Part shown: positions 44,763-58,632 of the stretch, piece by piece
How positions within the stretch are numbered: the stretch's first letter is position 1
Layout of the letters: every line of letters starts with the position of its first letter
DNA from: Shiraia sp. slf14
Taxonomy: Eukaryota; Ascomycota; Dothideomycetes; Pleosporales; Shiraiaceae
Length of the DNA: 64,000 bases
Direction: 5' to 3'
Assembly: GCA_000498155.1 (NCBI GenBank)
Contig: AXZN01000059.1
Span: forward strand, 1-64,000
Made by a program: the position numbers and the translations under genes
Notes under the pieces: generated by a model
Seen by the model: the letters and a program-made list of their open reading frames with translations, nothing else
Databases searched by the model: none
Told to the model about the DNA's origin: nothing

Positions 44763-47700
44763 TGTTGCGAGGAGCTGACTGTTCTTCTGGAAAGTACACT
44801 TTCTTCTTTGGGAACGGAATTAAAATTATTGATTTGAAAAGCGAATGGAAGCTGTCTTGCTACAGCAGCTATTACTGGCTTCAATTAACGAGTGATGAAG
44901 CAAAACAAAACGAGTGGTCGACACCTCGAAGGCGCTTCAGGACGATAATGAGCGTTGAGGCTTCGAAAAGCAAAGCAGCAGGATACTACCACTTATAGAA
45001 TACATTAAAGGGCCAGACATGGCGTTCGACTACTTTTTGCGAAACGAAACATTCTAATGCCCCACGAAGGAGTGGCGTTCTTGGCTAGCCTTGTGAATCA
45101 GCCGCAGTGCGTGTCATGCATCCGTAGCGTCCCCATAAAACATTGGCCTGGACAACATAACAATGGAACTACGTCTGTAGTTGAATACTCACACATGGTA
45201 CGCTGCGCCTGCTGGACACTGGCTTACCAGGCTATTCGTTGACAAATTCAAAAAATTGCAGATTTGGCAGTTCAGATGAAGTTTGAAGATGAAGTGTCGT
45301 GTATTCCGAAGTCATTGACGAGTCCACATGTTCGCCCGACCTTGATCCTGGACTTCCAAGATCGACGGCGCGTGTTACAGAATATGTATATTTGGATTTT
45401 GACTGCGAGAAGTCGATGCTGCCAAGGTCTTGCTGGCGTGCTTCTCGCCTATGGTCGGGTGCTTGCTGTACCTTCCCCCTGCCAAGAATAATGCCAAGGC
45501 CCCCAATTGGGATTAGCAGGTTGCGATCCGGCTCGCCGGCGGGTTGTTTGGCTGGAAACTAACGACTCACATGGTTCACCAATTGACCAAGACTGCTCTT
45601 CTTTGGACCAGACTTCGCTTCTTGAGAAACGATTTATCGTTGAACTTTTGGTCCTTAACTTCATATGCCCACCACTTTTGCCGGACGAGCCGTGGTCTAT
45701 CCTCCATGCGGGTGACAGCGCAAGGGGGTGACATACACAGTATTGGCATCGATTCTCCACTTCCGCGCATACAACACCGATTCGTGAACTGGCTGTTGCT
45801 TCGGCTGAGTTGCTGGTTCCTGACTTATCGTGGACGAGGCTACATACCGGTTCGCTTTAGAGGATTTCAAATTGTCACTAGGCAAGCCTCTTAAACTCTA
45901 TTCAACCCTATTACATATGCATGCCTGACAATTGAATGTGTTCATCAATCACAGAAACCTCAAAACATCTGACACAGCTTCGATTGCGCAGAATCAACTC
46001 AACTCTGAGGGGCCGTCACACCAACAGTGCTTCTTCAGGGCCTTGACCTCAGCTGGCACGGTTTCGGGAGATCACCTCGGGTCGGTAAGAAGCGAGCTAC
46101 GATCAAGAGCGAAAACAATTTATCGAATCACAACCCTAAAATGCACTGACGTTGACGGAGACTCGGCAGCTGTACGCTTGTCTGTTAGTGAAATCAAGAG
46201 GTCCTTGCTCTCGCCCCCAGAGATCCCTGACAACCTTACCTCGACTTTCAAAATGCTCGATTGAGCACTACCTCCTACGTCCTCATTAACAGGCAGTCTG
46301 CTCTGTCCAACTAACTCTCTGTTATTATCAGAATAAAGATTACTTGTACCCCCTCTTTGGAAACTAAGGATTTGCCAACTTCTTAGCATGAATAACTTCG
46401 TTAAATTCTCTGGGCAGCACTACATACACCTAATTAGCGAATGCGCATATCGCCATGCTGCCATATACAATACATTGAGGGAAACAAACATCGATGAGAT
46501 AAAAATGAGCGCAATATCACGTCTGGCATTAGACTATGTCAGCATACATCCTGCGCAACTGTAGTAGTACCTCACCTATAGTACGATTACGGCAGACTGC
46601 ACATTCCAACTACGTTGGACGAATTGATGTCAGTCTCTTCGCGTCATCCTGGAAATCACATGTATACGAAGGATGACCTGTGTCACCTGAGCACCATTTC
46701 CCTGTTACTGCACTGGACTGCGTAACAAATCAGATGGGTCTCCCATGGTATAACACAATGCAACGGAAAAGACAACCCATTTTTTTAGGCTGGATGTGAC
46801 CCAGTATTCCAAGCAGGAGACCCATTGATGCCTAACGTTTTGGAACCACAATTTTCGTTTAATCCTCTAATACGATACGTCGCAACATGGCTGCGACCTA
46901 AACTATTTGATGGTCTTCTATTAAGCTCACTCTTACAGCGCAAAAGGAACTTCACGCAATGACGCATAGGAAAGACCCATTGAGTAATTCGATCTCACTT
47001 GATGCGTCAGCCACCAAAACTCAACAAACTCAAATTTCCTACTGTATCTCCCAGTAAACTAAAAGTCTATGGGGCAACCACATGAGAGCTTCAACGAATT
47101 GATTTCAACGGAAACAAAAGCCGGGTTCATTGCTGCAGCAATCACTATTGGCGAGGTACGAAGTATATTCGGGATGATCATCACGCAAGTTGGTGCCATT
47201 TTGCGGCGTAGGCACGAAACCCCGCTTCTTTTGATAAGCACTTTCGCTCCTGAATACTCTTTCATCAACATTACATTACTTGGTGCTACTCCCTCTAAGA
47301 ACAGCTATTGCTATGATACCCTCACTCACTCGTCAGAAAATACCAGTGAGCAGGCTATCGCCGGACCCCAATAGTCTATCTGTACCCGTAGCCGCCCGAA
47401 CTTAGTCCCATCTGCATCATGGCGAGAAACACGAGCTTCAGCAACGCCATGCTGAAAACGCATGCATACGAATACATGTACACGTTCCTCCAGCTTAATT
47501 ACGACCCCTCAGACTAGTCACGAGGCATTATTTACACTTCGGTCACCGTTGTTTCGGTCAGATCAAGGCTAGCAGATTTCATTGTTGCCCCCAGGAATTG
47601 CTCCTTCGCCTAGCATCCAACCTTCGACCGAATTTTAAATTTATGTCATCAAGAAGGATCACATGAGTGTGGTAAATCTGCATCCAGGTTTGAATGGCGA

Positions 47701-48787
47701 ACTACGATTTCCGAGCGCATTTATTCAAGCCAGGAACTGTCTACATCGAATCGGCAAATGCCCCGAGCATAGACCTTGGCGACACTAAACACACCTATTC
47801 GAGGAGTCGTCCAATAGAAGACCTGCCCACAAGCTTACCACAATGTGAGATCCAACTGGTAGAATACCATATTGCTTTAGGAATGTGGGAAGAGGCCGCG
47901 AAACACCATTGGTGGGAATTGGAGTCGTTTGCCAACCAGTGGCAATTATGACACCAGCGGTTTAGTGGTCTATGGAGCCAAGACCATGGAGATGAACCAG
48001 AGTCAGGAAGTCGAAGAGGCGTATGGAAGTTTGAGGGCAGCTTGGAAGGCATTACCACATAATAAAGGTGGAAGCTGAGACGGACGCACAAGACGAAGCT
48101 TCACATTCGGAATGTGCCGGGCAAGCTATGCATCTTGGTATGCATAAGGTAAAGTTTATTGTTCTTTCTTTACTTCTTTCTACTTCCTTCACGAGCCTCA
48201 CCGTCGGCCCATCGCTGGAATTCCTTCGCGAAGTTCTTCACATGTGTATTGTTCTAACATGCTCAATCACAAAGCCTCGGAGCGTCGCTTCTCGACCTGC
48301 AGATCGTTTCAACGCCATTCCCGCAGATCTGGGGTTTACCCTTCCCCGCATTCTATTTGCAGGGGTGACCCCGCAAGTACATCAGGGACTCCAACTTTTG
48401 CTACACCCACCGTAATATCGGATTCCAATCGCTTCGCCAATACTGGCACGAGCTCCGTATAACTCCGCAGAATAAGACTTTGCAGACTATAGCAACCGGC
48501 GTACCGGGTCAGAATGGGACGTTCGCCGACGATCAGCAGACCACGTCGCAGTCTGATTGTGGCATCGTGGCCGACCATCATGTCCTGGAGGCAATAGTCT
48601 GTTAGAGGATCAAGAGGATGATTGCAGAGACGATCAACGCTTGGGAGCCGGAAAGTGTGAAAAGAGAAGTATAAAAGGGTCGTTGTTTCGCTCAAGGAGC
48701 ATCATCAGCATCAACATCCATCTCAACAACCACAACAGCTACACCAACACCACAGAATCTTCCGATTTCTTCTTCAAACAATCCAAA
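44763..48787. other. Long gene-poor region
   Basis: Four kb with normal composition and no convincing gene. Frames of 60-115 codons occur on both strands without domains. A 58-codon frame at about 46387-46563 and a 101-codon frame at 47069-47374 are unsupported. It is not RIPped: TpG and CpA are common. Degraded mobile DNA is possible, but I see no terminal repeats. Confidence 0.5.
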
Positions 48788-49171
48788 ATGAAGGCCTCCA
48801 CCATCTTCTCCACCGTCGCCCTCCTCTTCGCCTCTTCCGTCTCTGCCCAGACCGCTTGCAACGGCGCCGCTCTTGCCGTCCCATCTTGCGGCGTAAGCCA
48901 CCACCGCCTCTCCCACCTGAAGCCGAAAGTTCTAACACTCTCATAGGTTCCCTGCATTGAATCCGCAGCTGCTGGCTTTGGCTGCAGTGGCACCGAATAC
49001 AAGTGCCGCTGCGAGCACTCCGACGCCATCCAGTCTCAAGTCGTTGGCTGTGTCATCAGCGGCTGCGGCAGCATTGACAAGGCTCTGGAAGTTCAGCGCA
49101 GTGCCAGCGCTGTCTGCGCTTGTGCTGCTACTGCTGCTCCCGACGCCAAGCGTGCTGCTATCAAGTTCTAG
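48788..49171 (+). CDS. Small secreted CFEM protein
   Basis: Two exons, 48788-48892 and 48947-49171, with a 54-nt intron, give 109 residues. Signal peptide 1-20 (VSAQ). The CFEM domain fills the rest: eight Cys in the CFEM order, PSCGVPC, GFGC, KCRC, VGC, SGC and AVC, with an Asp in HSDAI near the position of the haem-ligand Asp. No GPI signal (the chain ends KRAAIKF), so it is soluble. Relatives act as haem-scavenging proteins or virulence effectors; which applies is not known. Confidence 0.9.
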
Positions 49172-49946
49172 ATGAGGAATGCGAAACGAAGAGCGATTTA
49201 AGCATAGGCCAGAATGATATCATAAACGAAATGAATTGAATGACATTATCATCATGGACATTGTTTTCTTATGAGTGCATCGAGTACTGTGACGTTCTCT
49301 ATTACGATTCATCTTGTGAAATGGCTTGCTGGTGGCGCCTATTGTTTGAGATTCGAAGCTGCCCAGATCGTCTGGAGCCTTTATTACCCAACTACATTCC
49401 TTTTCGTAGTTGTTTGAAAGGAGACTTACATCACCTTATATACTAATGGTTTACTTTATGCATGGTACCTATTCTCTCATACTTTTCTATCTTGAGATTA
49501 TTCAATCAAGTATGTCACTCCTGCATGCATCAATCTAAGCGATCAATCAACGACAACCAGATTCTCGAACCTAATTTATGATGAGAGCGTTCTCACGCAC
49601 TCGTCTCAAAATCAAAGCTAACAATCCAGCATCTCTAGTGACATTTGATTTTCGCATACTTCCACCGTTCTCGTTCATGTCCATGGATGTTGACGAATTC
49701 AAGCATAGTAGATAAGCGAATCGAAATGACGCGCCGCAAGCTGCAGCCACAAAACTATGTATACAATCAAGCATCTCAACAAAACCCTATCGGAAGAAAA
49801 TTGCACTGGACTTACATCACATCACATTGCAAGGTACAACATTTTTAATAATTTTTAAATTTTTTTCGTCGAGTTTTACATATCTGTGAAACTATTTCAA
49901 CATTTGTTTATACAACACCTCCACAGCATCTCATCTATTCCATCGC
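49172..49946. other. Convergent 3' intergenic region
   Basis: Between the CFEM gene and the sedolisin gene; no supported ORF. AT-rich at 49840-49900. Confidence 0.5.
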
Positions 49947-51789
49947 TCACGCCTTGTACCCTCCCGAGTAGCGATTAGGCAGAACAACCTGCTGCAACTT
50001 AGGGAAATTCGGGGTTCCCAGTCCAGTAACTGGATCCCAACCCTTAGTGGCGTTCCAGCTAGCATACGGAATGACAGGGCTGCCATTTGGAGGGCCGCCG
50101 AATCGCGCATGGCCATCGCAGCCCGTGCTGCCACCGAGAGTAACGTCGTTGAGGGCATCGGGGTTGGAGTACAGGAGCGGGTTCAAGAAGCCCAAGGTGG
50201 GTTTCTGGGCGCGCAGACGGGCGTCGTTGAGGAGGGCGATGATGCCGCTGAAGGCAGGGGCGGAGCACGAAGTTCCCTGGTAACCCTTTAGAGAGCCTTG
50301 GTCGTAGACTGCGTAGTTGACACCTTGGGCGGCAACGTCGGGGAAACCGCGGCCGTGGCGGTTGAAGTAGGGCTTGTTCTTCTCGCCGAGTTTCTCGAGG
50401 TAGGTCTTCACTGCTTTGTCCTGGTATGAGGGGCGATGCCAGTAGTCTGAGAAGCCGCCGGAGGAGAAGAAGGTTGCGGTCTCATTGAGGAATTGTGTGG
50501 ATCCGACAGATGTTACGAAGGGGCAGGCAGCGGGGAATTGAGGCTGGAACTTTGTGGTCTTCTTGCCGTCGTTGGACTGGCACGCTGTACCGACACCGTT
50601 ATCACCGGATGAAAAGACGACGCTGACGCCGCGGGAGCCGAGCTGGGCAAAGAGGTTGCAGACAGAAAGAGCATAGGACTTGGGAACGCTTTGCTCGTTC
50701 TCACCATACGACGTGGAGATAACCTGTGGAAGATCCTTCTGGGGAAGCTTTAGTACACCCTGCAGGAAATCGAGATAAGGTTCGTTGCCGCTGTGCGCTA
50801 GATCCGGTTGGTCGAGATCAGCAACCCAAGGGCCACGGCCCCCGGTGCTGTACTCGGTGACAGGCAGGGGGGAGCTCATGCCAACAATGTATTGCAGATC
50901 CAAGTTTGCTTCACCGCTGTCATCGGTAGAGTTCTGGGCGTTGCCGCCGCCATTGAACTGGACTACGGTGAAGTTCTGACCCACAGCTTGGGGTAAGAAC
51001 CTCTTCTCGAAAAGGGCGAGGTCATTGTAACGAGCGTACTCTTCAAGATAGCTAGCAAAAGCGACCTTGCTACCGCTCTTGGGCTCAGGCTTGTAGTCGA
51101 TCTTGTAAATAGTCTTCAAGCACTCAGGAGTGATGACGGAATCACAGTCGACCTTGCCTTCTGCACCGGCCGCAAGATGATAGCCGACAATTTCAGTCTC
51201 CGTACCGTGATTGGGGCGGACTGCAGCGAAGCGGGTAGTCGGTTGGACTAGGTTGACATGCTCCGCAACAGTATCTGGAAGAGAATATTCCAGTGTGCGT
51301 AGAACTTTGCGCTGCCTGGCATCGCTGCTGATATACCAGTCAAATTTGGTGTCGAGCAACTTGTTAGCTACGCCAACTGTTGTCTCTAGTGACAGCCAGT
51401 CAGAGTCGAGTTCAAAGTTGTCGACACCAGCCTCCTTGAGCCAGGCAGCTACAGTAGTTGAAGCCTCTTCGCTAGGGAGAAGCATGCGCTTCATCTCACT
51501 ATGCGACTCAAAGTGCTGTCCATACTTGGGGTTGCTGGGCGTAGAGATATCGAGAACCAGCTGCTCAAAGCCAGCGGCATCGCCCTGTTTGAGAGCAATC
51601 TGGAGTCTCAGCTTCTGATCACCAGCCGCTTCAGTGTCGAATTTCCATCCTGCAGAGGAATTAGAATTGTGCAATGTACTATGTTTGAAAAGACTTGCCT
51701 TCGGGAACGCCGGGTAACTTCTCAAATACACCGGCAAAACCCTGGGCTACAAACAAAGAGCCGACAAACAATGAAAGAAGAGGTGCCAT
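49947..51789 (-). CDS. Sedolisin-family serine-carboxyl protease (S53, tripeptidyl peptidase-like)
   Basis: Two exons, 51789-51699 and 51649-49947, give 597 residues. The intron (51650-51698) has a GC donor (GCAAGT) and AG acceptor. Signal peptide 1-19. Pro-domain about 25-200 (PSNPKYGQH is the usual pro-kumamolisin motif). The catalytic domain carries the Glu and Asp in GEANLD, the oxyanion Asp in SSGDNG and the Ser in GTSCSAP; calcium-site residues lie near the C-terminus. Fungal homologues are acidic secreted tripeptidyl peptidases for nutrient release. Length and motifs are complete. Confidence 0.94.
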
Positions 51790-53169
51790 CTTCGCCACTA
51801 CCAATTGACGAGCCTGAACGAGAGGATGAAGAGAAAACAAAGATGGCATCCATGATGATGATTAAATACTGTGGACCCAAAAGATGCTTTCAGACTGTCA
51901 CTGATCAACTGCCTTTCTAGGACAGGGACCGTTCCGAAATGACCGTTGGTAGCGAATGTAACACGATGCGTGTCTACCAAAGACCTGACATTGCTGGACA
52001 AGCCTCGCAGCCCGGTGCTTGGTGAAGCTTGTGCGTAGACAAGCTCCTGCCTTTCTGGGCTTTAGCGTCCGATAACACGGAAATCGATCTGCATATCATT
52101 GGCTTTTGGGTGATGAATGATGGGGCGGAAGGGCCAGCTATACGAGCCGCAATGCAAAGACTCCAGTCGTTCCTCGGACGCGGAGATTCTTAGATTTTTG
52201 TTACCAAATGTAACTCTGGAGGTACTGCGGACGACGTAGGTAATCCAAGATCCTCAGGTACTTAAGCTCCTCGGCCAATTTCTCGAACCACACAAGCGAC
52301 AAAGGACGGTCACTCGGTAGAATTTCGAATGCCTGATGTATACGCGTGATCTCTTAGACTGTCATAGATGCTCAAAAAGGAAGGTGGTTGTACTTCAGGT
52401 TCTTGGTCACGTGCACTCACTCTGCAATGAACAATCTTGTATTGCTTCTTCATAGTATCCTGCTCTTTCCATGTAGACGCAATCCGATGGCCCCTTTATC
52501 ATCAAAGTATCTATTTGATTCCGGCCCTGGTGTGACAAGGTCTTTGATGAATCGGGACGATGTCGGTCATTTGCTGATATCGGACCCAACTGGATTCTTT
52601 CTACATGGGCGATAAGACAGACTAATGCATTTTTGGGTAAGACACAGAACCAACGAATTCTAGGACGATTCGCTTACACATCTCAAGGGTCCTGTAATGA
52701 AGATGTTGATGGGATAGGAGGTAGAGCCTCACGCCAGCCACGTGCAAAACGAACGAGTTGGGAATGCAACTGATTAATCAGCATATCCTACTTCTCACAC
52801 ACATTCATTAGTAACTGGACACGACCATTTGTGATGTTGCGATATAATAATTGGGCATTGCATTGGCGATTGCAAGTTGAGAAGCAGCCAAGTTGGAGAT
52901 GGCGATGACGCAAGGGTAAGATGACAAAAGGTTCGCGGGGCACGACAAGCACCCCACTCTCGACAACCCCGTTCGTCGGCAGTACATCGTGCAGCGTCTT
53001 ACTTCACCCTCAGTCCTTACATATAGATTGTTTATGTAATAATTCATTGAGAATCTCTCAGCCCTCCCATTCTGCACATCTGTGGTGTCTTTGCGTGTAT
53101 ATGAAGTTTCTCGGGAGCTTCTGTTAAGTTATCGCCACACTTTAGGTACATCAGCATACCTACACCGAC
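51790..53169. other. Divergent intergenic region
   Basis: About 1.4 kb between the sedolisin and oxoprolinase starts. Short ORFs only, no recognisable content; both promoters should lie here. Confidence 0.5.
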
Positions 53170-56100
53170 ATGGCAGCCCCCAAGATTGGCGAGCGAGGCA
53201 TTCGCATTGCGATTGATGTATGTTGCACTATTTGGGAACATGCAAAATGCTGACAGAGCCAGCGCGGCGGCACATTCACGGACTGTGTTGGCAACCCTGG
53301 TAGTGGAAAGATGGAAGATGATATCGTGATCAAGCTTCTATCTGTAGACCCCCAGAATTACGACGATGCACCGCTTGAAGGAATTCGTCGATTACTTTCG
53401 AAGTTCACTGGTGCCGAGATACCGCGAGGCCAACCGCTAGACACGTCCAAAATTGAGAGTATACGCATGGGAACCACGGTAGCGACAAATGCGCTTTTAG
53501 AGCGCAAAGGCGAAGATATTGCTATGGTAGTAACTAAGGGCTTCAAAGACTGTTTAGCCATTGGGAACCAATCTCGACCCAATATATTTGCGCTCGATAT
53601 TAGAAAGCCTGAGGTGTTATATAAGCACGTTGTCGAGATCGATGAGCGCGTCACGTTGGAAGATTACGCTGAAGACCCCAAACGAACACAAACTGAGGCC
53701 AAAAGCATAGACGAAGCGGATGATAGCGCGGAGCTCGTCAAAGGTTTATCTGGCGAAACAGTGAGGATATTGCAGAAACCGCAAGAGGATACTATCAGGA
53801 AACAACTTCAGGAGGTGTACGATAGTGGCCTTAAGAGCATCGCCGTATGCTTGATGCATGGATACACATACCCGCAGCACGAAGCTCTCGTTGGAAAGAT
53901 TGCTAAAGAAATTGGCTTTGAGCATGTTAGTTTAAGCCACGAGCTTATGCCTATGATCAAGTTGGTGCCAAGAGCGACTTCAGCTTGCGCCGATGCTTAT
54001 CTAACACCTGCCATCCGAAAGTACATTGATGGGTTTTCCAAGGGTTTCGAAGGCGGCCTTGGTACCAAGAGTGTCAAACGAGAAGAAGGCTCAAAGGGCG
54101 CACGATGCGAATTCATGCAGTCGGATGGTGGTCTGGTTGACGTCGATCTTTTCTCTGGCCTCAAAGCCATACTTTCAGGGCCTGCTGGAGGTGTAGTAGG
54201 ATATGCATTGACATCTTACGATCCGAAAACCAAAATTCCCGTCATTGGCTTCGACATGGGTGGTACAAGTACAGATGTTAGTAGATATGGCGCAGGACGC
54301 TATGATCACGTCTTCGAGACCACCACAGCTGGAGTGACTATACAGTCCCCACAACTAGATATCAACACTGTTGCAGCAGGTGGTGGGTCGCGTTTATTCT
54401 GGAGAAACGGACTGTTTGTGGTCGGACCTGAATCTGCGAGTGCACATCCAGGCCCAGCATGTTATCGAAAAGGTGGCCCATTGACCATCACAGATGCAAA
54501 CTTGTTCCTTGGTCGGCTGCTGCCAGACTTCTTCCCGAAAATATTTGGTAAGAATGAGGACGAGGGCTTGGACGCAAGTGCGAGCGAAAAGCTCTTCAAA
54601 GAGCTTGCCGAGCAAATTAACAAAGAAGTTGCTGGTGGTAATAAGGAGAAAGAGATGTCGCTGGACGACATCGCGAACGGCTTCATCAAGATTGCAAACG
54701 AAACTATGACACGCCCTATTCGCAGCTTAACAGAAGCGCGGGGGCACGACACCTCAAAACATCGACTTGCGACCTTTGGTGGCGCTGGAGGGCAACATGC
54801 AGTCGCTATTGCCGAGGCATTGGGCATCTCGCAAATCCTGGTACATCGATATTCTTCAGTACTTTCAGCGTATGGCATGGCACTGGCAGATGTGGTCGAT
54901 GAGAGACAAGAACCTGAAAGCAAGGTCTGGTCAGATAAATCAGATGTGAGGGACTACTTGCAGAAAAAAATGGCGGATTTAAAGGCCAAGTCAATTGCTA
55001 CGCTCAAGGATCAAGGATTCGATGAAGAGCACATACAGTTCGAAGAATACCTCAACCTGCGATATCGGGGTACTGAGTCTGCACTTATGATTGTCAAACC
55101 TACTAGAGAAGAGGCTGATAAACTCTACAACGGAGATGAGTGGGCTTTTGGCAATGCATTTGTCAGGCAACACGAACAAGAGTTCGGCTTCACACTTCCA
55201 GATCGTGATATCATCGTCGACGATGTGCGTGCTAGAGGTATCGGAAAGACGTTCGAGGGCCTTGAGAAGAGCGTGGATCAGCAACTGGAAGAGATCAAGC
55301 CAAGAGACGTCACTGGGAAAGATAAGCGCTATGATACTCGGAAGGTTTTTTTTGAAGGCGGTCGCCAGGAAACTTCGATTTACAAGCTTGAAGACTTGGA
55401 GGTTGGAGACCGTATCAAGGGGCCTGCAATCATAGCAGACGGAACTCAAACGATTGTCGTCACGCCTGGCGCATCAGCACTGCTCATCAATACGCACGTG
55501 GTGATCAACATTGGCGAGAGCGATGGACAAGAAAAGCAAATAGGAACCAAAGAAGTCGACCCAATTCTGCTGAGTATCTTTGCCCATCGCTTCATGGCAA
55601 TCGCTGAGCAAATGGGCCGCGCTCTTCAGAAGACTAGTGTTTCCACCAACGTGAAAGAGCGATTAGACTATTCGTGTGCACTTTTCGATGAAGAGGGTGG
55701 ACTGGTTGCTAATGGTAATTAAATGATATGCTTTCGAGATTTTTCTGACATTCTCTAGCTCCCCATCTTCCCGTCCACCTCGGAAGTATGTCAACATGTG
55801 TTCGCAAACAAGCCGCTCTCTGGAAGGGCAAGCTCAAGCGTGGCGATGTTCTCGTATCCAATCATCCAATGTTTGGCGGTACCCATCTTCCTGATATTAC
55901 AGTTATCACACCAGCATTCTCTGGCGACAACATCATTTTCTACGTGGCTTCCCGCGCCCATCATGCAGATATAGGCGGAATCTTACCTGGGAGTATGCCG
56001 CCTGCATCGAAAGAATTGTTCCAAGAAGGTGCAGCCATCAAGTCTGAGAAGCTAGTCTCTGAAGGGCACTTTAACGAGAAGCGGATTACTGAACTGCTCC

Positions 56101-57353
56101 TGGATGAGCCAGGGCAGTATCCTGGCTGCTCTGGCACTCGCTGCTTGAGCGATAATATCAATGATCTCAAAGCGCAGGTGGCCGCTAACCAAAAGGGTAT
56201 CAATCTAATCAGCACGCTGATGTCAGATTACGGTGAGTCTGTCGTCAAGTTTTACATGACATCAATCCAGCAGAACGCTGAGCAATCCGTACGCGCACTA
56301 CTCAAGCAAGTGTATCAGCGATTCGAAGGCCAGGATCTTTCTGCAGAAGAGTTCATGGATGATGGCTCCCCAATCAAACTCAAAGTCACCATCGATCCTG
56401 AGAAAGGTGAAGCCGTCTTCGATTTCACAGGCACTGGCCCTGAAGTTTACGGTAACATAAATGCACCTGAAGCAGTTACTTACTCAGCAATTATATATTG
56501 CCTCAGATGTCTTATCAGCGAAGATATCCCGTTGAATCAAGGCTGCCTGAAACCCATCCACGTAATCATCCCCAAGAAGTCTTTCCTCTCGCCTTCAGAC
56601 AACGCCGCCGTCGTTGGCGGAAATGTCCTGACCTCCCAACGTGTGACAGACACCGTGCTCAAGGCCTTCAAAGCCTGTGCCGCAAGTCAAGGTGACACAA
56701 ACAACCTAACATTTGGCTTCGGTGGCACCACAGGCGGCGGCGACAAAAACGGTCAAAGCGGATTCGGGTACTACGAAACCATCGCTGGTGGTTCAGGCGC
56801 CGGTCCAACATGGCACGGTACAAATGGCGTGCACACACACATGACGAACACGCGCATCACAGATTCTGAAGTCTTTGAGCGTCGATACCCCGTGCTTTTG
56901 CGCGAATTCAGTCTCAGACAAGGAAGCGCCGGGAAGGGAATGCATCGTGGAGGCGAAGGTGTAATTCGCGATATTGAATTCCGCATCCCCGTTCAAGTCT
57001 CCATTCTCAGTGAAAGGCGAGTATATCATCCCTACGGCATGGAAGGTGGAGGCGACGCAGCATGTGGTCTAAACATATGGGCTAGGAAAGTCGATAAAGC
57101 TGCCATTGATGAGAATTCAGATAGTAACAAGCCGAATGGAAAGGAGGAAGTAGAGTATAGATACATCAACCTGGGCGCGAAGAACACAGCGGCGATGAAG
57201 CCGGGTGAAAGGATCATCATTCATACACCTGGTGGTGGAGGGTGGGGCAAGGAAGGCGATGAAGCGAAGGTTGAGGACAAGAAGGATCCTAGAGGTGCAT
57301 GGAAGGGGGGTAGTATTGCGGGGAGACAAAGCACAGCTGAAGCATCTGCTTAG
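53170..57353 (+). CDS. 5-oxoprolinase / hydantoinase A+B fusion, ATP-dependent
   Basis: Three exons, 53170-53217, 53263-55714 and 55759-57353, with introns of 45 and 44 nt, give 1,364 residues. The 16-codon first exon supplies the first part of the phosphate-binding motif, completed after splicing by RGGTFTDC. Domains in order: hydantoinase A N-terminal, hydantoinase/oxoprolinase (FMQSDGG, GPAGGVVG, GFDMGGTSTDVS), then hydantoinase B from about residue 830 (NHPMFGGTHLPDI, GGTTGGGDKNG, TPGGGGWG). The reaction is ATP-driven opening of 5-oxo-L-proline to L-glutamate in glutathione turnover (yeast OXP1-like), in the cytosol; a hydantoin-like substrate is the alternative. Full-length and intact. 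Confidence 0.95.
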
Positions 57354-58632
57354 TTGTATGTCGTGGGGAGGGTGGGGGTTGTATATAAATCGAAGATCGA
57401 ATTAAACCCTAGTTTCCTACATGATCTTCTTTTGGATCGCCACTGCCGCTGTGTTGGTCCTAATCAGGTATTGGCTCTACAGTGTAGTAGGATATGCTTT
57501 GTAGATCAGCCATTCTGCAGTAGACTAGTACGCCTTACATTTTATGTGCCATTCTCAGAGCAGGTTTGGCGATATATCAAGGCTACAATCGGCCCTTCAC
57601 ACGGCTGAAATCTGGCGATGCCTTTGGGTGTGAACGCAGGTCTGACTCTCAAAAGACCGACTTACTAGATGTCAAGGATATACTTTGACTAGGAATCTAA
57701 CGGTGCCTAACAGCGGGAGGGCCGTAACGAGCGATGGGAATATCCTTGTATACAATCCTTGTGCCGAAGGACGGGTTCCTTGATTTCGGCAATGTGTTTG
57801 GAGTAAATATCAGGCCCGGTTGGACCCTGGAACTCACCATCTTGAACATCTTCATAAAATGACGGGGCGATAGCTTACGAGATCCTATCCAAAAAAGATC
57901 CTGGTGTTGGTCATCTCACGTGACGCAATGCAGCCCATCCATTACATCTATGCATAATTGAAATAGCCATCAAGCCAATGACCCTCGTCCACATATTTCC
58001 CCCTCCTGACAGATAACGCAATCCCACAACCTTATCTGCCCGGGCCTAACAGCTACTTACCACCCCCAGATATCCGTATGCCCAACGGCAACGGCTAAAA
58101 GACCGGACCGCAGAGCGGCCAGCGCGGGAGATGATGTCACAGCGGCACAGACCGCCTTACTGGCCCGCTCAGCTCACGATGTGAAACTTGCGGTCAGCTC
58201 TCACTCGGTCGCCGTGACGGTGCGCGAGCACTGGAGCCAGTTAGAGGCTGGGCTTGGAGGCGCAAGGGCGATCTGGCGAGTAAGTTTGCGCAATGGGGTT
58301 TGGGCGCCCGAGGAGGCACAGGGAGCACGAATGGTGAGAGCCAAGTGCGTCATATTGCGTTGGGGAGAAATGGGTTTTTACATTGCTGCGGGCAGGCGCT
58401 CCAAGCTCGATGACCTCTTTTATTATCTTTGCATCTTTGATCTGCTTTACTGTGGGTTTGACGAAAGCTTGTTCTGCTGTATCATCTTTTGCTGGGTTGA
58501 TATCGCGAGTGACTGTCGATTGCCTGTCGACTTGATCGGGTGTTTTGCATATCATCCCCACCTTTTACATACTCTCAACCAATATCTGTGCGGAGTAGGA
58601 AGACGAAATCGACCAGATTTTGCGCCGTCAAC
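57354..58632. other. Intergenic region
   Basis: About 1.3 kb. The plus frame 58181-58636 (151 codons) has no features and overlaps the next start; it probably reflects the GC-rich promoter and leader. Confidence 0.5.

Noticed and set aside
53218..53262. Start of the oxoprolinase at a later codon (53311) without the first exon
   Set aside because: Would lose the first part of the phosphate-binding motif; the 45-nt intron model restores full family length and frame.
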